DNA of 53,909 bases from Magnetospirillum sulfuroxidans (GCF_018224925.1 NZ_JAGTUF010000024.1:1-53909), one strand, 5' to 3'. Shown: positions 8,240 to 17,824, counted from the stretch's first letter. The notes: a model not told the origin generated them from the letters alone. A program made the numbers and translations.

Positions 8240-9145
8240 CTAAGCCGCCCTTCCCTCTGCCGCGACGGCATGATCGACGATGGCGGCGCGCAGGCGGGTG
8301 GCAGCCGAAGACAAGGTGCGATCCGTCCGGGTGATCAGGTGAATTTCGCGGCGAACCGGAAAATCGGCGAGGGCGATAATGCGGATGCCCGGACGACGGA
8401 ACTGGTAAAGCGCCAGTTCGGGCACGATGCTGGCCCCGACCCCCGCCGCCACCAACCCCATCATGGTGGTCAGTTGCTCGACTTCAAGGCTATCGAAACA
8501 CACCCGTCCCGGCAGCACCTTGCCCAGATACTGGCCGATGCTGGTATTGCCGGCGAAGTTCAGCAGCGTCATCCCGGCCAACTGATCCAGACGGATCGCC
8601 GCTTCCTCGGCCAGGGGGTGATCGTCGCGACAGACGAAATGAAAGGCTTCCTCGCATAGTTTTTCCGACGCCATGTCGGGCGGCGTCGCCCGTGGCGCGG
8701 TGATGGCGAAATCAGCGACGCCATCGGCCAAGGCCTGAAGACAACGGTCAGACAAGGCATCGATCAATTCGACCCGCACCTGCGGATGGTTGGCGCGAAA
8801 GTCGGGCAAGACCGACGGCAGCCAACTAACCGCCACCGACGGCAGCGCCGCCACGCAAACCCGCCCCCGCTCCCCCCGGCCGATGGCCGCCACCTCTTTC
8901 GCCGAGGAATCGTAAAGGCCAACCAAATGCGCGGCGATGGCGGCAAAGGATTCGCCGTCGGGCGTCGGCCGCACCCGGTGGGTGTCGCGATCGAACAAGC
9001 GGAAACCGATTTCCGCTTCCAACCCGTTGATCAAGGCGCTGAACGCCGGTTGCGACAAGCAGATGCTGGCCGCCGCGCGGGTGAAATTGCGGTGTTGGCT
9101 AAGCGCCAGGAAGGCCCGTAATTGCTTGGTCGAAACGTTCATCAT
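8240..9145 (-). CDS. LysR-family transcriptional regulator
   Basis: About 301 aa, with a standard LysR winged helix-turn-helix at residues 5-65 (AFLALSQHRNFTRAAASICL, SQPAFSALINGLE) and a periplasmic-binding-protein-like effector domain after it. It is divergent from the CitMHS transporter across a 178-nt AT-rich gap, the usual arrangement for a LysR regulator and its target, so it probably activates the transporter/AtuA operon in response to the transported acid. Start choice is among ATG 9145, ATG 9142 and GTG 9151; the two ATGs fit the family start best. Confidence 0.9.
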   Translation of the reverse strand: MMNVSTKQLRAFLALSQHRNFTRAAASICLSQPAFSALINGLEAEIGFRLFDRDTHRVRPTPDGESFAAIAAHLVGLYDSSAKEVAAIGRGERGRVCVAALPSVAVSWLPSVLPDFRANHPQVRVELIDALSDRCLQALADGVADFAITAPRATPPDMASEKLCEEAFHFVCRDDHPLAEEAAIRLDQLAGMTLLNFAGNTSIGQYLGKVLPGRVCFDSLEVEQLTTMMGLVAAGVGASIVPELALYQFRRPGIRIIALADFPVRREIHLITRTDRTLSSAATRLRAAIVDHAVAAEGRAA

Positions 9146-9189
9146 CGCCACCGATAAGCTGATCCGCTTTTCCGATTTCCCATGTCGGA

Positions 9190-9205
9190 ATGCATTTTAT
9201 AGCAT
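9190..9205. promoter_or_regulatory. Candidate operator in the LysR/CitMHS gap
   Basis: A perfect inverted repeat ATGC-N8-GCAT lies in the AT-rich interval between the divergent LysR and CitMHS genes. The outer T and A are 12 nt apart, one more than the canonical T-N11-A LysR box. Position and symmetry suggest a binding site for the adjacent regulator. Further AT-rich sequence to 9323 probably carries the CitMHS promoter. Confidence 0.4.
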
Positions 9206-9323
9206 GGAGGGTAATCCGAGAAAGATAAAGAAGCATAACTTCAAGCTGCGGATTTTACGCTCAAAATCCCTGTCGAATATGTTTATGCATCTTTATAAGT
9301 AAAACTATAAATGGAGTGAAACG

Positions 9324-10637
9324 ATGGTAGCCCTCTTCGGTCTATTAACCATAATCCTTGTCCTTGCCGGTATTCTCAGCAAGAAAATATCGCCGATGGC
9401 GGCCTTGATCGTCATCCCCATTATTGCCGCCCTGCTGGCCGGGTTTTCAGTGGCTGACACCGGTAAATTCGCCCTCAACGGCATCAAGGGCATCGCCCCC
9501 GTGGTCGGCATGTTCAGCTTCGCCATCGTTTTCTTCGGCGTCATCAAGGATGCCGGCACGCTCGACCCGATCATCGACGGCATCTTGCGCATGGTCGGCA
9601 CCCGTCCCAGCCGCATTGCCCTGGGGGCCGCCTTGCTGGCCGCCATCGTCCACCTGGACGGCTCGGGCGCGGTCACCTTCCTGGTCACCATCCCGGCCAT
9701 GCTGCCGTTATTCGAACGCCTGAAGATGGACAAGCGTATCCTCGCCTGCGTTGTCGCCATGGCCGCCGGCACCGCCAACATGCTGCCCTGGGGCGGCCCG
9801 ACCTTACGGGCGTCGTCGTCGCTGCAATTGTCCATCGGCGAGCTTTACATGCCGGTGATCCCGGCACAGGTCATCGGCCTGCTGTTCGTCTTCGCCAGCG
9901 CCTGGTATCTGGGGCGGCGCGAGGAAAAGCGTCTTGGTCTGACCGGCGCCGGCATGGGCTATGACGGCAACTATTCCCGCCCCGAACCCAGCGACGCGGA
10001 AAGGGCCTTGGTCCGCCCCCGTCTGGTCCTGGTCAACATCGCCCTGGTGATCGCGGTCATGGCGTTGATGATCACCCAGGTGGCCGCCCCGGTGATCTGT
10101 TTCATGCTGGGGACCATCGCCGCGCTTTTGATCAACTATCCCAATCCCAAGGCCCAGCGCGAGCGTATCGACGCCCACGCCAAGGCGGCGTTGATGATGG
10201 CGTCGATCCTGTTGGCCGCCGGCGTGTTCAGCGGCATCATGAAGGACACCAAGATGCTGACCGCCATGGCCAGCTTCGCCGCCGCTCACCTGCCCACCGG
10301 CATGGGCCACTTCATTCCGGTGACCCTGGCCCTGATCTCGGCGCCGCTGAGCTTCGTGTTCGACCCCGATTCCTTTTATTTCGGCATCCTGCCGGTGCTG
10401 GCCGAAGCCGGCAAGGCGCTGGGCGTCGCCCCGGTGGCTATCGGTCAGGCGGCGATCATGGGCCAGATGACCACCGGCTTCCCGGTCAGCCCGCTGACCC
10501 CGGCCACCTTCTTGTTGATCGGCTTGTGCGGGCTTGATCTGGGCGACCACCAGCGTTTCACCTTCCCGTGGCTGTGGGCAACCTCGGTGGTCATGACCGT
10601 GGTCTGCGTCGTCACCGGTCTGTTCCCGCTGTTCTAA
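9324..10637 (+). CDS. CitMHS-family carboxylate transporter
   Basis: A 437-residue polytopic membrane protein with about 12 hydrophobic helices and motifs of the citrate-Mg/Ca:H symporter family ([19 protein letters not shown], then [14 protein letters not shown]). Family members import metal-complexed citrate or related tricarboxylates. The first gene downstream is an AtuA-type enzyme, 13 nt away, and a second small AtuA-like gene follows, so the operon probably imports and processes one carboxylate. GGAGTG precedes the ATG. Which acid is carried cannot be told from sequence. Confidence 0.9.
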   Translation: MVALFGLLTIILVLAGILSKKISPMAALIVIPIIAALLAGFSVADTGKFALNGIKGIAPVVGMFSFAIVFFGVIKDAGTLDPIIDGILRMVGTRPSRIALGAALLAAIVHLDGSGAVTFLVTIPAMLPLFERLKMDKRILACVVAMAAGTANMLPWGGPTLRASSSLQLSIGELYMPVIPAQVIGLLFVFASAWYLGRREEKRLGLTGAGMGYDGNYSRPEPSDAERALVRPRLVLVNIALVIAVMALMITQVAAPVICFMLGTIAALLINYPNPKAQRERIDAHAKAALMMASILLAAGVFSGIMKDTKMLTAMASFAAAHLPTGMGHFIPVTLALISAPLSFVFDPDSFYFGILPVLAEAGKALGVAPVAIGQAAIMGQMTTGFPVSPLTPATFLLIGLCGLDLGDHQRFTFPWLWATSVVMTVVCVVTGLFPLF

Positions 10638-10650
10638 AGGCACGAAGATC

Positions 10651-11985
10651 ATGAAGAAAATTCGCATCGGAACCGGCGCCGGATATTCCGGCGACCGCAT
10701 CGAACCGGCGGTGGAACTGGCACAAAAAGGCGACATTCAATACCTCGTATTCGAATGTCTGGCCGAACGCACCATCGCCATCGCCCAACAAGCCAAGCTG
10801 CGCGACCCGCAGCTCGGTTACGACCCCCTGCTTGCCGCCCGCATGCGGGCGGTGCTGCCGGCCTGTCGGCAAAATAACGTCCGCATCATCACCAATATGG
10901 GCGCCGCCAATCCCGAGGCGGCCGCCCGCCACGTCGCCCGCATCGCCGCCGAGTTGGGCTTGCCCGCCTTGCGCATCGCCGTCATCGGCGGCGATGACGT
11001 CCGCGCCCGCATCCTCGCCGACGATCTGCGCCTGGATGAAAGCGGCCAGGGCGCCCGCGCCATGGAAAACAGCATCGTCTCCGCCAACGCCTATCTGGGG
11101 GCCACCCCCTTGGTCGAGGCCCTGGCCCAAGGCGCAGAAGTGGTGATCTGCGGCCGGGTCGCCGATCCCAGCTTGTTCCTGGCGCCGATGATCCACGAAT
11201 TCGGCTGGGCCGCCGACGATTGGCCGCGTCTGGGCCAAGGCATCGTCATCGGCCATCTGATGGAATGCGCCGGTCAAGTCACCGGCGGCTATTTCGCCGA
11301 TCCCGGCGTCAAGGACGTCGCCGATCTGGCCCGTCTGGGCTTTCCCATCGCCGAGGTGGACGAAAGCGGGACGGCGATCATCACCAAGGTCGCTGGTTCC
11401 GGCGGCGCGGTGACCATCGCCACCTGTTCCGAACAATTGCTTTATGAAATCCACGACCCCAGCCGCTATCTGACCCCCGACGTCACCGCCGACTTCACCA
11501 AGGTGCGGCTGCGGCAAGTCGGCCCCGACCGCGTCGAAGTCAGTGGCGGTCATGGCGCCCCCCGTCCCGAAACCTTGAAAGTGTCAGTCGGCTATCTCGA
11601 CGGCTTCCATGGCGAAGGCCAAATTTCCTATGGCGGTCCCGGCGCCGTCGCCCGCGGCCGGCTGGCCCTGGACATCGTTGCCGAACGGCTGAAATTGGTT
11701 GGAGTTCCCACCGAGGAAGTACGCTTCGATCTGATTGGCGTCGATTCGCTTTATGGCGCCACCTTGCCGGCGGGCGAGCCGGCCGAGGTCAGGGTTCGCG
11801 TCGCCGCCCGTACCCGCACCCAATCGGACGCCGTGCTGGTCGCCAACGAGGTCGAAACCCTTTACACCAACGGCCCGGCCGGCGGTGGCGGCGCCACCAA
11901 GGCGGTCAAGGAAATCGTGGCCATGGATTCCACCCTGATTCCGCGTCACTTGGTGGAAACCACCGTCACCCTGCTGGAGGGCTGA
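10651..11985 (+). CDS. AtuA-type protein (DUF1446), large subunit
   Basis: A 444-residue protein of the acyclic terpene utilisation AtuA / DUF1446 family, recognised by the N-terminal IRIGTGAGYSGDR motif, the central NMGAANPEAAARH and VICGRVADPSLFL segments and the C-terminal DSLYGA region. The biochemical reaction of this family is not established; AtuA itself is needed for citronellol and geraniol growth in Pseudomonas. Here there is no terpene cluster; instead the gene follows a CitMHS transporter by 13 nt. It is separated by 1 nt from a 100-aa protein equal to the C-terminal domain found fused in some AtuA proteins. Confidence 0.85.
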   Translation: MKKIRIGTGAGYSGDRIEPAVELAQKGDIQYLVFECLAERTIAIAQQAKLRDPQLGYDPLLAARMRAVLPACRQNNVRIITNMGAANPEAAARHVARIAAELGLPALRIAVIGGDDVRARILADDLRLDESGQGARAMENSIVSANAYLGATPLVEALAQGAEVVICGRVADPSLFLAPMIHEFGWAADDWPRLGQGIVIGHLMECAGQVTGGYFADPGVKDVADLARLGFPIAEVDESGTAIITKVAGSGGAVTIATCSEQLLYEIHDPSRYLTPDVTADFTKVRLRQVGPDRVEVSGGHGAPRPETLKVSVGYLDGFHGEGQISYGGPGAVARGRLALDIVAERLKLVGVPTEEVRFDLIGVDSLYGATLPAGEPAEVRVRVAARTRTQSDAVLVANEVETLYTNGPAGGGGATKAVKEIVAMDSTLIPRHLVETTVTLLEG

Positions 11986-11986
11986 G

Positions 11987-12289
11987 ATGATGAAACTGCG
12001 CGATATCGCCCACGCCCGCACCGGCGACAAGGGCAACACCTCGAACATCTCGGTGATCGCCTATCGGCCCGAGGATTACGCCTTATTACAGCGCGAAATC
12101 ACCCCCGAACGGGTGTTCCAACACTTCGCCGGCATCATCGCCGGCCCGGTGGAACGCTATGAGATGCCCAATGTCTGCGCTCTCAACTTCGTCCTGCATG
12201 GGGCCTTGGGCGGCGGCGTCACCCGCTCGCTGGCCCTGGACGCCCACGGCAAGACCTTGGGCTCGGCCTTGCTGGCGCTGGAGATTTAA
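11987..12289 (+). CDS. AtuA-related small subunit (ferredoxin-fold domain)
   Basis: A 100-aa protein matching the small domain that accompanies AtuA/DUF1446 proteins, marked by the N-terminal ARTGDKGNTSNI motif and the ALNFVLHGALGGG segment. GGAGG lies 6 nt before the ATG at 11987, and only 1 nt separates it from the upstream AtuA gene. The pair is probably a two-subunit enzyme. Its last 4 nt overlap the end of the convergent epmB gene. Confidence 0.85.
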   Translation: MMKLRDIAHARTGDKGNTSNISVIAYRPEDYALLQREITPERVFQHFAGIIAGPVERYEMPNVCALNFVLHGALGGGVTRSLALDAHGKTLGSALLALEI

Positions 12290-13347
12290 CCCGGATAGGG
12301 ATGACGGCGGCCGCGCCAGTCGGTGACTTCGCCCCGTTCGTCATCCCACCAATCCGGCCCCAGCGGCACCTTGCCGGCGCCGCCGGGAATATCGAGCACG
12401 TAAGTCGGTTGGGCGATGCCGCTCAGCCGACCACGCAACGCCCGCATGATCGCTTGGCCTTCGGCGATGCTCGGGCGGAAATGACTGGTGCCCCGGGTCA
12501 GATCGGGGTGATGCAGATAATAAGGCCGCACCCGATTGCGAATCAGGGCGCGAAACAGCTCCTCCAGGATCGCCGGGTCATCGTTGACCCCTTTCAGCAA
12601 CACACTTTGCGAGATCAGCGGCACCCCGGCATCGGCGAGACGCTTCAGGGCGGCGCGCGCCGGCGCCGACAATTCACGCGGATGATTGACGTGCACCGAC
12701 ACCCATACCGCCAAACTGTCGGGAGAGCCCAAGGCGGCGGCCAAGACGGCGGTCACCCGCTCGGGATCGGCGACCGGCACTCGACTATGGAAGCGCAGCA
12801 CCTCGATATGCGGCAGGGCGGAAACACGGGCGACCAGATCGGCCAGCCGGGGAGCATTGAGCATCAGCGGGTCACCGCCGGTGACAATGATTTCGCGCAG
12901 TTCCGGGCGTCCGGCCAGATAGGCGAAGGCGGCGTCGAGTTCCGCCGGGCTCAGGGTGCCGTCGGCATCCCCCACCGCTTCGCGGCGGAAGCAGAACCGG
13001 CAATAGACCGGGCAGACCAGGATCGGCTTCAACAAGGCGCGATCGGGATAGCGGTGCACGATTCCCTTGACCGGCGAATAGGCGTCGTCGCCGATGGGAT
13101 CGGCCAATTCCTCGGCCGCCACCTGCAATTCGGCGGCGTTCGGGACATATTGACGGGCGATGGGGTCGGCCGGGTCGGCGCCATTGATCAGTTCAACCAC
13201 CGCCGGAGTGATGGCGATGACGCTGCAATGCGCCAGCGCCTCCAGCGCCGGCCGCTGCTCTTGCGTCGCCAGCCCCGCCTCGATCAGGTCATCAACCCGA
13301 CGCAGCGACCGCGTGATGTGGCCGGCGACGCCTTTATCAATGTTCAT
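12286..13347 (-). CDS. epmB: EF-P beta-lysylation protein EpmB (lysine 2,3-aminomutase)
   Basis: A 353-residue radical SAM enzyme. The cluster-binding CX3CX2C motif is Cys112, Cys116 and Cys119 (CPVYCRFC), and the PLP lysine is in the C-terminal PGGAGKVPL. The length fits EpmB (about 340) better than catabolic KamA (over 410). EpmB converts alpha-lysine to (R)-beta-lysine, which EpmA then attaches to EF-P. It is divergent from epmA with 57 nt between starts. The start codon lies inside a tandem 10-bp repeat that creates a second, out-of-frame ATG. Confidence 0.92.
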   Translation of the reverse strand: MNIDKGVAGHITRSLRRVDDLIEAGLATQEQRPALEALAHCSVIAITPAVVELINGADPADPIARQYVPNAAELQVAAEELADPIGDDAYSPVKGIVHRYPDRALLKPILVCPVYCRFCFRREAVGDADGTLSPAELDAAFAYLAGRPELREIIVTGGDPLMLNAPRLADLVARVSALPHIEVLRFHSRVPVADPERVTAVLAAALGSPDSLAVWVSVHVNHPRELSAPARAALKRLADAGVPLISQSVLLKGVNDDPAILEELFRALIRNRVRPYYLHHPDLTRGTSHFRPSIAEGQAIMRALRGRLSGIAQPTYVLDIPGGAGKVPLGPDWWDDERGEVTDWRGRRHPYPG

Positions 13348-13364
13348 CCGTGTCCATCCGTGTC
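13345..13364. repeat. Tandem 10-bp direct repeat at the epmB start
   Basis: CATCCGTGTC occurs twice in tandem and covers the epmB initiation codon and its upstream region. Because the unit is 10 bp, the copy places another ATG upstream in a different frame. It may be a replication-slippage product. Confidence 0.7.
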
Positions 13365-13404
13365 ATGAAGCAATGCGGACCGATCGGCGTTCATAGAGGT
13401 TTTC

Positions 13405-14460
13405 ATGTCCACAGGCAAAGAGTCCTGGCATCCCCAAGCATTGGCCGAGCGCGCGCCCTTCCTGCGCCAACGTGGTCTGATCTTGCGCGAAGTGCGCGCT
13501 TTTTTCGACCGGGTGGACTTCACCGAGGTGGAAACGCCTTGCCTGCAAATATCGCCGGGGCTGGAACCGCACCTAAAGGCCTTCGCCACCGCCTTGCAAG
13601 ATCCCTGGGGGGAGCCTGATCAGACCTTATATCTGCATACCAGCCCGGAATTCGCCATGAAGAAGCTGCTGGTGGCGGGAATGGAGCGGATTTTCCAGAT
13701 CGCCCATGTGTTTCGCAACGGCGAGCGCTCGGACACCCATAGCCCGGAATTTTCCATGCTGGAATGGTACCGGGCCGGCGGCGCCATCAATCAGATGATG
13801 GATGACACCGAGGAACTGGTCCGCGCCTGCACCCGCGCCGCCGGCAAGCAAACCCTGCGCCGGGCAAATCACCTCTGTGACCCGTTCGCCCCCTGGGAGC
13901 GCCTGAGCATCGCCCAAGCCTTTGACCGCCATTGCGGCATCGACGTGCTCGCCACCGCCCCCGATCCGTGGGCCCCCGATACCGCCCGGCTGGCGGCCGA
14001 AGCCACCAGGATCGGCGTCTCGGTTTCGCCCACCGACCGGTGGGACGACATTTTCTTTAAAATCCTCCTCGACCGGATCGAGCCGCATCTGGGCATGGCG
14101 ACGCCAACCATCTTGCATTCCTATCCGCTCTCCATGGCGGCGCTGGCCCGGCCCAACCCCGCCGACAATCGGGTCGCCGACCGCTTCGAGGCCTATGCCT
14201 GCGGTGTCGAATTATGCAACGCCTTCGGCGAACTGACCGATGCCGGCGAACAGGAACGCCGCTTCATCGCCGATATGGACATGAAAGAGGCCCTGTACGG
14301 CGAACGCTATCCCCTTGACCGCGACTTCCTGGCCGCGTTGGCGCATGGCATGCCGGAAGCCGCCGGCAACGCCTTGGGCCTGGACCGTCTGGTCATGCTG
14401 ATCTGCGGCGCCGACAGCCTGGAACAGGTGCTTTGGCTGCCCGTACAGAAAACCGGCTGA
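13405..14460 (+). CDS. epmA: EF-P lysine ligase EpmA (PoxA/GenX)
   Basis: A 351-residue class II lysyl-tRNA-synthetase-like protein without the tRNA anticodon-binding domain, the hallmark of EpmA. Motif 2 reads FRNGERS and is followed by HSPEFSMLEWYRAG; motif 3 is GNALGLDRLVML near the C-terminus. It ligates beta-lysine to the EF-P tip lysine using ATP. E. coli EpmA is 325 aa; the slight excess is at the N-terminus. It sits back to back with epmB, so the two modification genes probably share a control region. Confidence 0.94.
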   Translation: MSTGKESWHPQALAERAPFLRQRGLILREVRAFFDRVDFTEVETPCLQISPGLEPHLKAFATALQDPWGEPDQTLYLHTSPEFAMKKLLVAGMERIFQIAHVFRNGERSDTHSPEFSMLEWYRAGGAINQMMDDTEELVRACTRAAGKQTLRRANHLCDPFAPWERLSIAQAFDRHCGIDVLATAPDPWAPDTARLAAEATRIGVSVSPTDRWDDIFFKILLDRIEPHLGMATPTILHSYPLSMAALARPNPADNRVADRFEAYACGVELCNAFGELTDAGEQERRFIADMDMKEALYGERYPLDRDFLAALAHGMPEAAGNALGLDRLVMLICGADSLEQVLWLPVQKTG

Positions 14461-14560
14461 AATGTCCGTGGACGTGCCCGGAAAAAGCGACGTCGGAGCG
14501 GTCGGCGGCGCCATCCGTCGTGCTGAACGTGTTCGCCGTGATAATGTCGCGTGTCCCAGG

Positions 14561-14589
14561 TTGTTGCGCGCCGCTGGCGCCGCTATAAC
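14561..14589 (+). promoter_or_regulatory. Putative sigma-70 promoter for yicC-gmk operon
   Basis: TTGTTG at 14561-14566 and TATAAC at 14584-14589 are separated by 17 nt and lie 34 nt upstream of the yicC start. The match to the housekeeping consensus is good for a GC-rich genome. The rest of the 160-nt gap after epmA shows nothing else clear. Confidence 0.5.
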
Positions 14590-14622
14590 TTTCCCGACTT
14601 TGCCCAGTGGAGGTTTGCGCCC

Positions 14623-15519
14623 GTGACGATTGCCAGCATGACCGGCTATGCCCGCGCCGAAGGGCGTGATTCCCTGTCCTCGTGGCTGTGGGAGGCGAAA
14701 AGCGTCAACGGCAAGGGGCTGGATGTGCGGTGCCGGCTGCCCTATGGCCATGACGCCTTGGAGGTGGCCGCGCGGGAAGCGGTGACGCGCAAGCTCAAGC
14801 GCGGCAATGTGCAATTGTCGCTGACCTTGACCAACACCGCCGCCGGCCCGGAATTGCGGGTCAACACCGCTTTGCTGAACCAATTGGTGACCTTGGTGGA
14901 TGAATTGGGGCCAAGCCACCAAAACATCGCTCCGGCCCGCTGGGACGGCTTGCTGGCAATCAAGGGGGTGCTGGAATCCGCCGGTACCGATTCCAGCGTG
15001 GACGAAGATGTGCGCGCCGCGCGCGAAACCGCCATGAAGGCCGATCTGGAAAATGTCCTTGATGCGCTGACCGCCATGCGCCAAGCCGAAGGCGCGCGCA
15101 TTGAAGCGGTGCTGCTGGCCCAACTTGATGAAATCGGGCTGTTGGCCGAACGCGCCGGCGCCTGCGCCGTATTGCGGCCCGAGGCGGTGCGCGAGCGTTT
15201 GCGCACCCAGGTGGCCGCCGTCCTTGAAGCGGCCCCATCGCTGGCCGAGGAACGGATCGCCCAGGAAGTGGCGCTGATCGCCGTCAAATCCGATATCCGC
15301 GAGGAATTGGATCGTCTGCGCGCCCATGTCGGGGCTGCCCGCGACCTGATCGGCGGCGACGCCGCCGTTGGCCGCAAGCTGGATTTCCTGTCGCAGGAAT
15401 TCAACCGCGAGGCCAATACCTTGTGCTCGAAATCCGCGGACGTGGAATTGACTCGCATCGGCCTGGACCTTAAAGCGGTGATCGACCAGTTCCGCGAGCA
15501 AGTGCAAAACATCGAATAG
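14623..15519 (+). CDS. yicC: YicC family endoribonuclease-like protein
   Basis: A 298-aa YicC protein. The family start SMTGYARAE follows four codons after the GTG at 14623, which has GTGGAGG about 10 nt upstream; longer upstream reading does not resemble the family. The C-terminal signature KLDFLSQEFNREANTLCSKS is intact. Members have been described as RNases that act on small RNAs in E. coli. It precedes gmk by 13 nt, a neighbourhood widely conserved in bacteria. Confidence 0.92.
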   Translation: MTIASMTGYARAEGRDSLSSWLWEAKSVNGKGLDVRCRLPYGHDALEVAAREAVTRKLKRGNVQLSLTLTNTAAGPELRVNTALLNQLVTLVDELGPSHQNIAPARWDGLLAIKGVLESAGTDSSVDEDVRAARETAMKADLENVLDALTAMRQAEGARIEAVLLAQLDEIGLLAERAGACAVLRPEAVRERLRTQVAAVLEAAPSLAEERIAQEVALIAVKSDIREELDRLRAHVGAARDLIGGDAAVGRKLDFLSQEFNREANTLCSKSADVELTRIGLDLKAVIDQFREQVQNIE

Positions 15520-15532
15520 ACGAGCCGCCATC

Positions 15533-16183
15533 ATGACCCATCCGCCCGCTAATCTCCCCAATGTCCAACGTCGCGGCTTGATGCTGGTGCTGTCGTCGCC
15601 GTCGGGCGCCGGAAAAAGCACCATCGCCCGCGCCGTGCTGGAGCGCGACCCCGACATCGCCATGTCGGTGTCGGCCACCACCCGCTCGCCCCGTCCGGGC
15701 GAAGTGGACGGCAAGGATTATCATTTCGTCAGTGTCGCGACCTTCCAGCAGATGGTCGGCGCCGGTCAGTTTCTCGAACACGCCAAGGTGTTCGATAATT
15801 ATTACGGCACCCCCAAACAGCCGGTCGAGGATGCCCTGGCCTCGGGCCGCGACGTCTTGTTTGATATCGACTGGCAGGGCACTCAGCAATTGGGGCAGAA
15901 CGCCCGTGACGACCTGGTCACGGTCTTCATCTTGCCGCCGTCATTGGCCGAATTGGAGCGCCGTCTGCACACCCGCGCCCAAGACAGCGCCGAGGTGGTG
16001 GCCAAGCGCATGGCCAAGGCCGGCGACGAAATGAGCCATTGGTTCGAATACGAGTACATCGTGCTGAACGCCGAGGTGGACCGTTCCATCGCCCGCGTTC
16101 AGTCCATCCTTGATTCCGAACGGTTGAAGCGCAACCGTCAGGTCGGCATGGCCGCCTTTGTCAATGCGTTGAGGGGGCAGTGA
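15533..16183 (+). CDS. gmk: Guanylate kinase
   Basis: A 216-aa GMP kinase. The P-loop PSGAGKST is at 23-30, followed by the GMP-binding TTRSPRPGE and the DIDWQG segment. It converts GMP to GDP with ATP and is essential in most bacteria. It follows yicC closely and its stop overlaps the GTG start of the next gene (GTGA). Length and motifs are normal. Confidence 0.97.
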   Translation: MTHPPANLPNVQRRGLMLVLSSPSGAGKSTIARAVLERDPDIAMSVSATTRSPRPGEVDGKDYHFVSVATFQQMVGAGQFLEHAKVFDNYYGTPKQPVEDALASGRDVLFDIDWQGTQQLGQNARDDLVTVFILPPSLAELERRLHTRAQDSAEVVAKRMAKAGDEMSHWFEYEYIVLNAEVDRSIARVQSILDSERLKRNRQVGMAAFVNALRGQ

Positions 16184-17163
16184 TCGCTCCTCCGGCTTCC
16201 ATCTTGGTTTATGTCGGCCTTGACGCTGTTGGCGACGGGCTGATGAAGCTGCCCTTTATCCGCGCCTTGCGCGCCGCGTTTCCCGCCGCCCGGATCACCT
16301 GGATGGCCGGCAAGGGCCATAGCGTCTATGCCGGGGTGCTGGCCCCGGTGGTGGCCGGGCTGGTGGATGAAGTGATCGATGACGCCCAGGTGGGCAGCCG
16401 GGTGGTCGAATTATTCGGCCGTCCCCCCCTGTATGGCCGGCGCTTCGATCTGATCATCGATACGCAAAGGCGGGTGCTGACCAGCCTGATCGTGCGGCGC
16501 ATCGGCCACGGCAATTTCATTTCCGCCGCCGCCGGCTTTTGGTTGTCCACCATCCGCCCCAGTCCAGGCCATCGGCGCCCGGCCGCCATGGTGGGGCAAT
16601 TACTGGACCTTGTCCGCCTGGCCAAGGGCGGCGCGGTGGCGGAGGCCGCCGCCGTAAGCATCGATCCCGCCACCCAAGCCGCCGCCGCCGCCTTGCTGCC
16701 GCCGGGGCCGGTTTACGTGGGGTTCGCCCCCGGAGCCGGCGGCCGTCATAAATGTTGGCCGCTGGACCGCTTCATCGCCGTGGCCACGGCGCAAGCCGGG
16801 CACGGCCGCGTGCCGGTGTTCCTGCTGGGACCGGGCGAGGCCGAATGGGCCGCGCCTATCGCCGCCGCCGTGCCGGCCGCCTTGTTGCCGTTGCAGGCGG
16901 CGGAACAGGTGACGCCGCTCTTGACCATCGCCCTGGGCCGACGCATGGCCGCCGCCATCGCCAATGATTCCGGCGCCGGTCACATGCTGGCCGCCGCCGA
17001 TGTGCCGTTATTGTCCTTGTTCGGGCCGACGCCGGCGGCGAAATTTGCCCCGGCCGGGTTAAAGACAAAGGTGATCCGGGCTCAGGATCACGGCGGCGAC
17101 AGCATGGATGTTATTCCCGTCGAAGCGGTTGAGAATGCGCTGACCGGCGTGTTGCCACTTTGA
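16180..17163 (+). CDS. Glycosyltransferase family 9 (heptosyltransferase-like)
   Basis: A 327-aa GT9 protein with two Rossmann domains. The N-terminal [18 protein letters not shown] segment corresponds to the acceptor side, and the C-terminal [20 protein letters not shown] to the nucleotide-sugar binding motif of heptosyltransferases. Members add heptoses or related sugars to lipopolysaccharide core. The start is GTG overlapping the gmk stop by 4 nt. Family is clear; donor and acceptor are not. No other LPS gene is nearby. Confidence 0.85.
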   Translation: MIAPPASILVYVGLDAVGDGLMKLPFIRALRAAFPAARITWMAGKGHSVYAGVLAPVVAGLVDEVIDDAQVGSRVVELFGRPPLYGRRFDLIIDTQRRVLTSLIVRRIGHGNFISAAAGFWLSTIRPSPGHRRPAAMVGQLLDLVRLAKGGAVAEAAAVSIDPATQAAAAALLPPGPVYVGFAPGAGGRHKCWPLDRFIAVATAQAGHGRVPVFLLGPGEAEWAAPIAAAVPAALLPLQAAEQVTPLLTIALGRRMAAAIANDSGAGHMLAAADVPLLSLFGPTPAAKFAPAGLKTKVIRAQDHGGDSMDVIPVEAVENALTGVLPL

Positions 17164-17231
17164 CCCTGGAAGGTTTAGGGATTACCTTTTCAACGTCAAC
17201 CTATCGACAGCTTGCCATGGGAAATAGGCCA

Positions 17232-17756
17232 ATGAACATCAAGGACCATATTCGCGGTATTCCGGATTTCCCCAAGCCCGGCATTCTGTTCTATGACATT
17301 TCCACCTTATTGGCCCATCCCGATGCGTGGTCGGTGGCGTTGGCCCGGCTGGCCAATGACGTGCGCAAGTTTCAGCCCGATGTGCTGGCCGGCGTCGAAT
17401 CGCGTGGTTTTCTGGTGGCGGCGCCGCTGGCTTTGAAGCTGGGCTGTGGCTTTGTCATGCTGCGCAAGAAGGGCAAGCTGCCGGGCAAGACCATCCGCCA
17501 CGAATACGCTTTGGAATACGGCACCGATACCATTGAAATTCAAGAAGACGCCATTCAGCCGGGCCAACGCGTGGTCATCTTGGACGATCTTCTGGCGACC
17601 GGCGGCACCATGTGCGCCGGCATCGAGTTGCTGCGCCAGGTTGGCGGTCATGTTACCGGGGCGGCAGCCATCCTTGAGCTGAATTTCCTGCCTGGACGGC
17701 AACGTCTTGCCGACATGCAGGTTCCTTGTTCGACCTTGGCGTCTTACGACGAATAA
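17232..17756 (+). CDS. apt: Adenine phosphoribosyltransferase
   Basis: A 174-aa type I phosphoribosyltransferase that salvages adenine to AMP with PRPP. The PRPP-binding motif [13 protein letters not shown] is intact, as are the N-terminal [13 protein letters not shown] and the catalytic-loop RKKGKLPG segments. The ATG at 17232 gives the usual length and starts with the family's N-terminus. It may continue the yicC-gmk-GT9 transcript, 68 nt after the glycosyltransferase, making two purine nucleotide enzymes in one operon. Confidence 0.95.
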   Translation: MNIKDHIRGIPDFPKPGILFYDISTLLAHPDAWSVALARLANDVRKFQPDVLAGVESRGFLVAAPLALKLGCGFVMLRKKGKLPGKTIRHEYALEYGTDTIEIQEDAIQPGQRVVILDDLLATGGTMCAGIELLRQVGGHVTGAAAILELNFLPGRQRLADMQVPCSTLASYDE

Positions 17757-17824
17757 GGTCTGAACCGGATTGCTGCCTGCCGGCCCGCCGGGTGGCGGGG
17801 GATTTTAAGGAAGTCGCCGCAATT

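Noticed and set aside
14212-15714. A 500-codon open frame on the minus strand across epmA, yicC and gmk
   Set aside because: It is antisense to three confidently identified genes, has low-complexity His/Gln/Gly-rich content typical of a reversed high-GC frame, and lacks a ribosome site.
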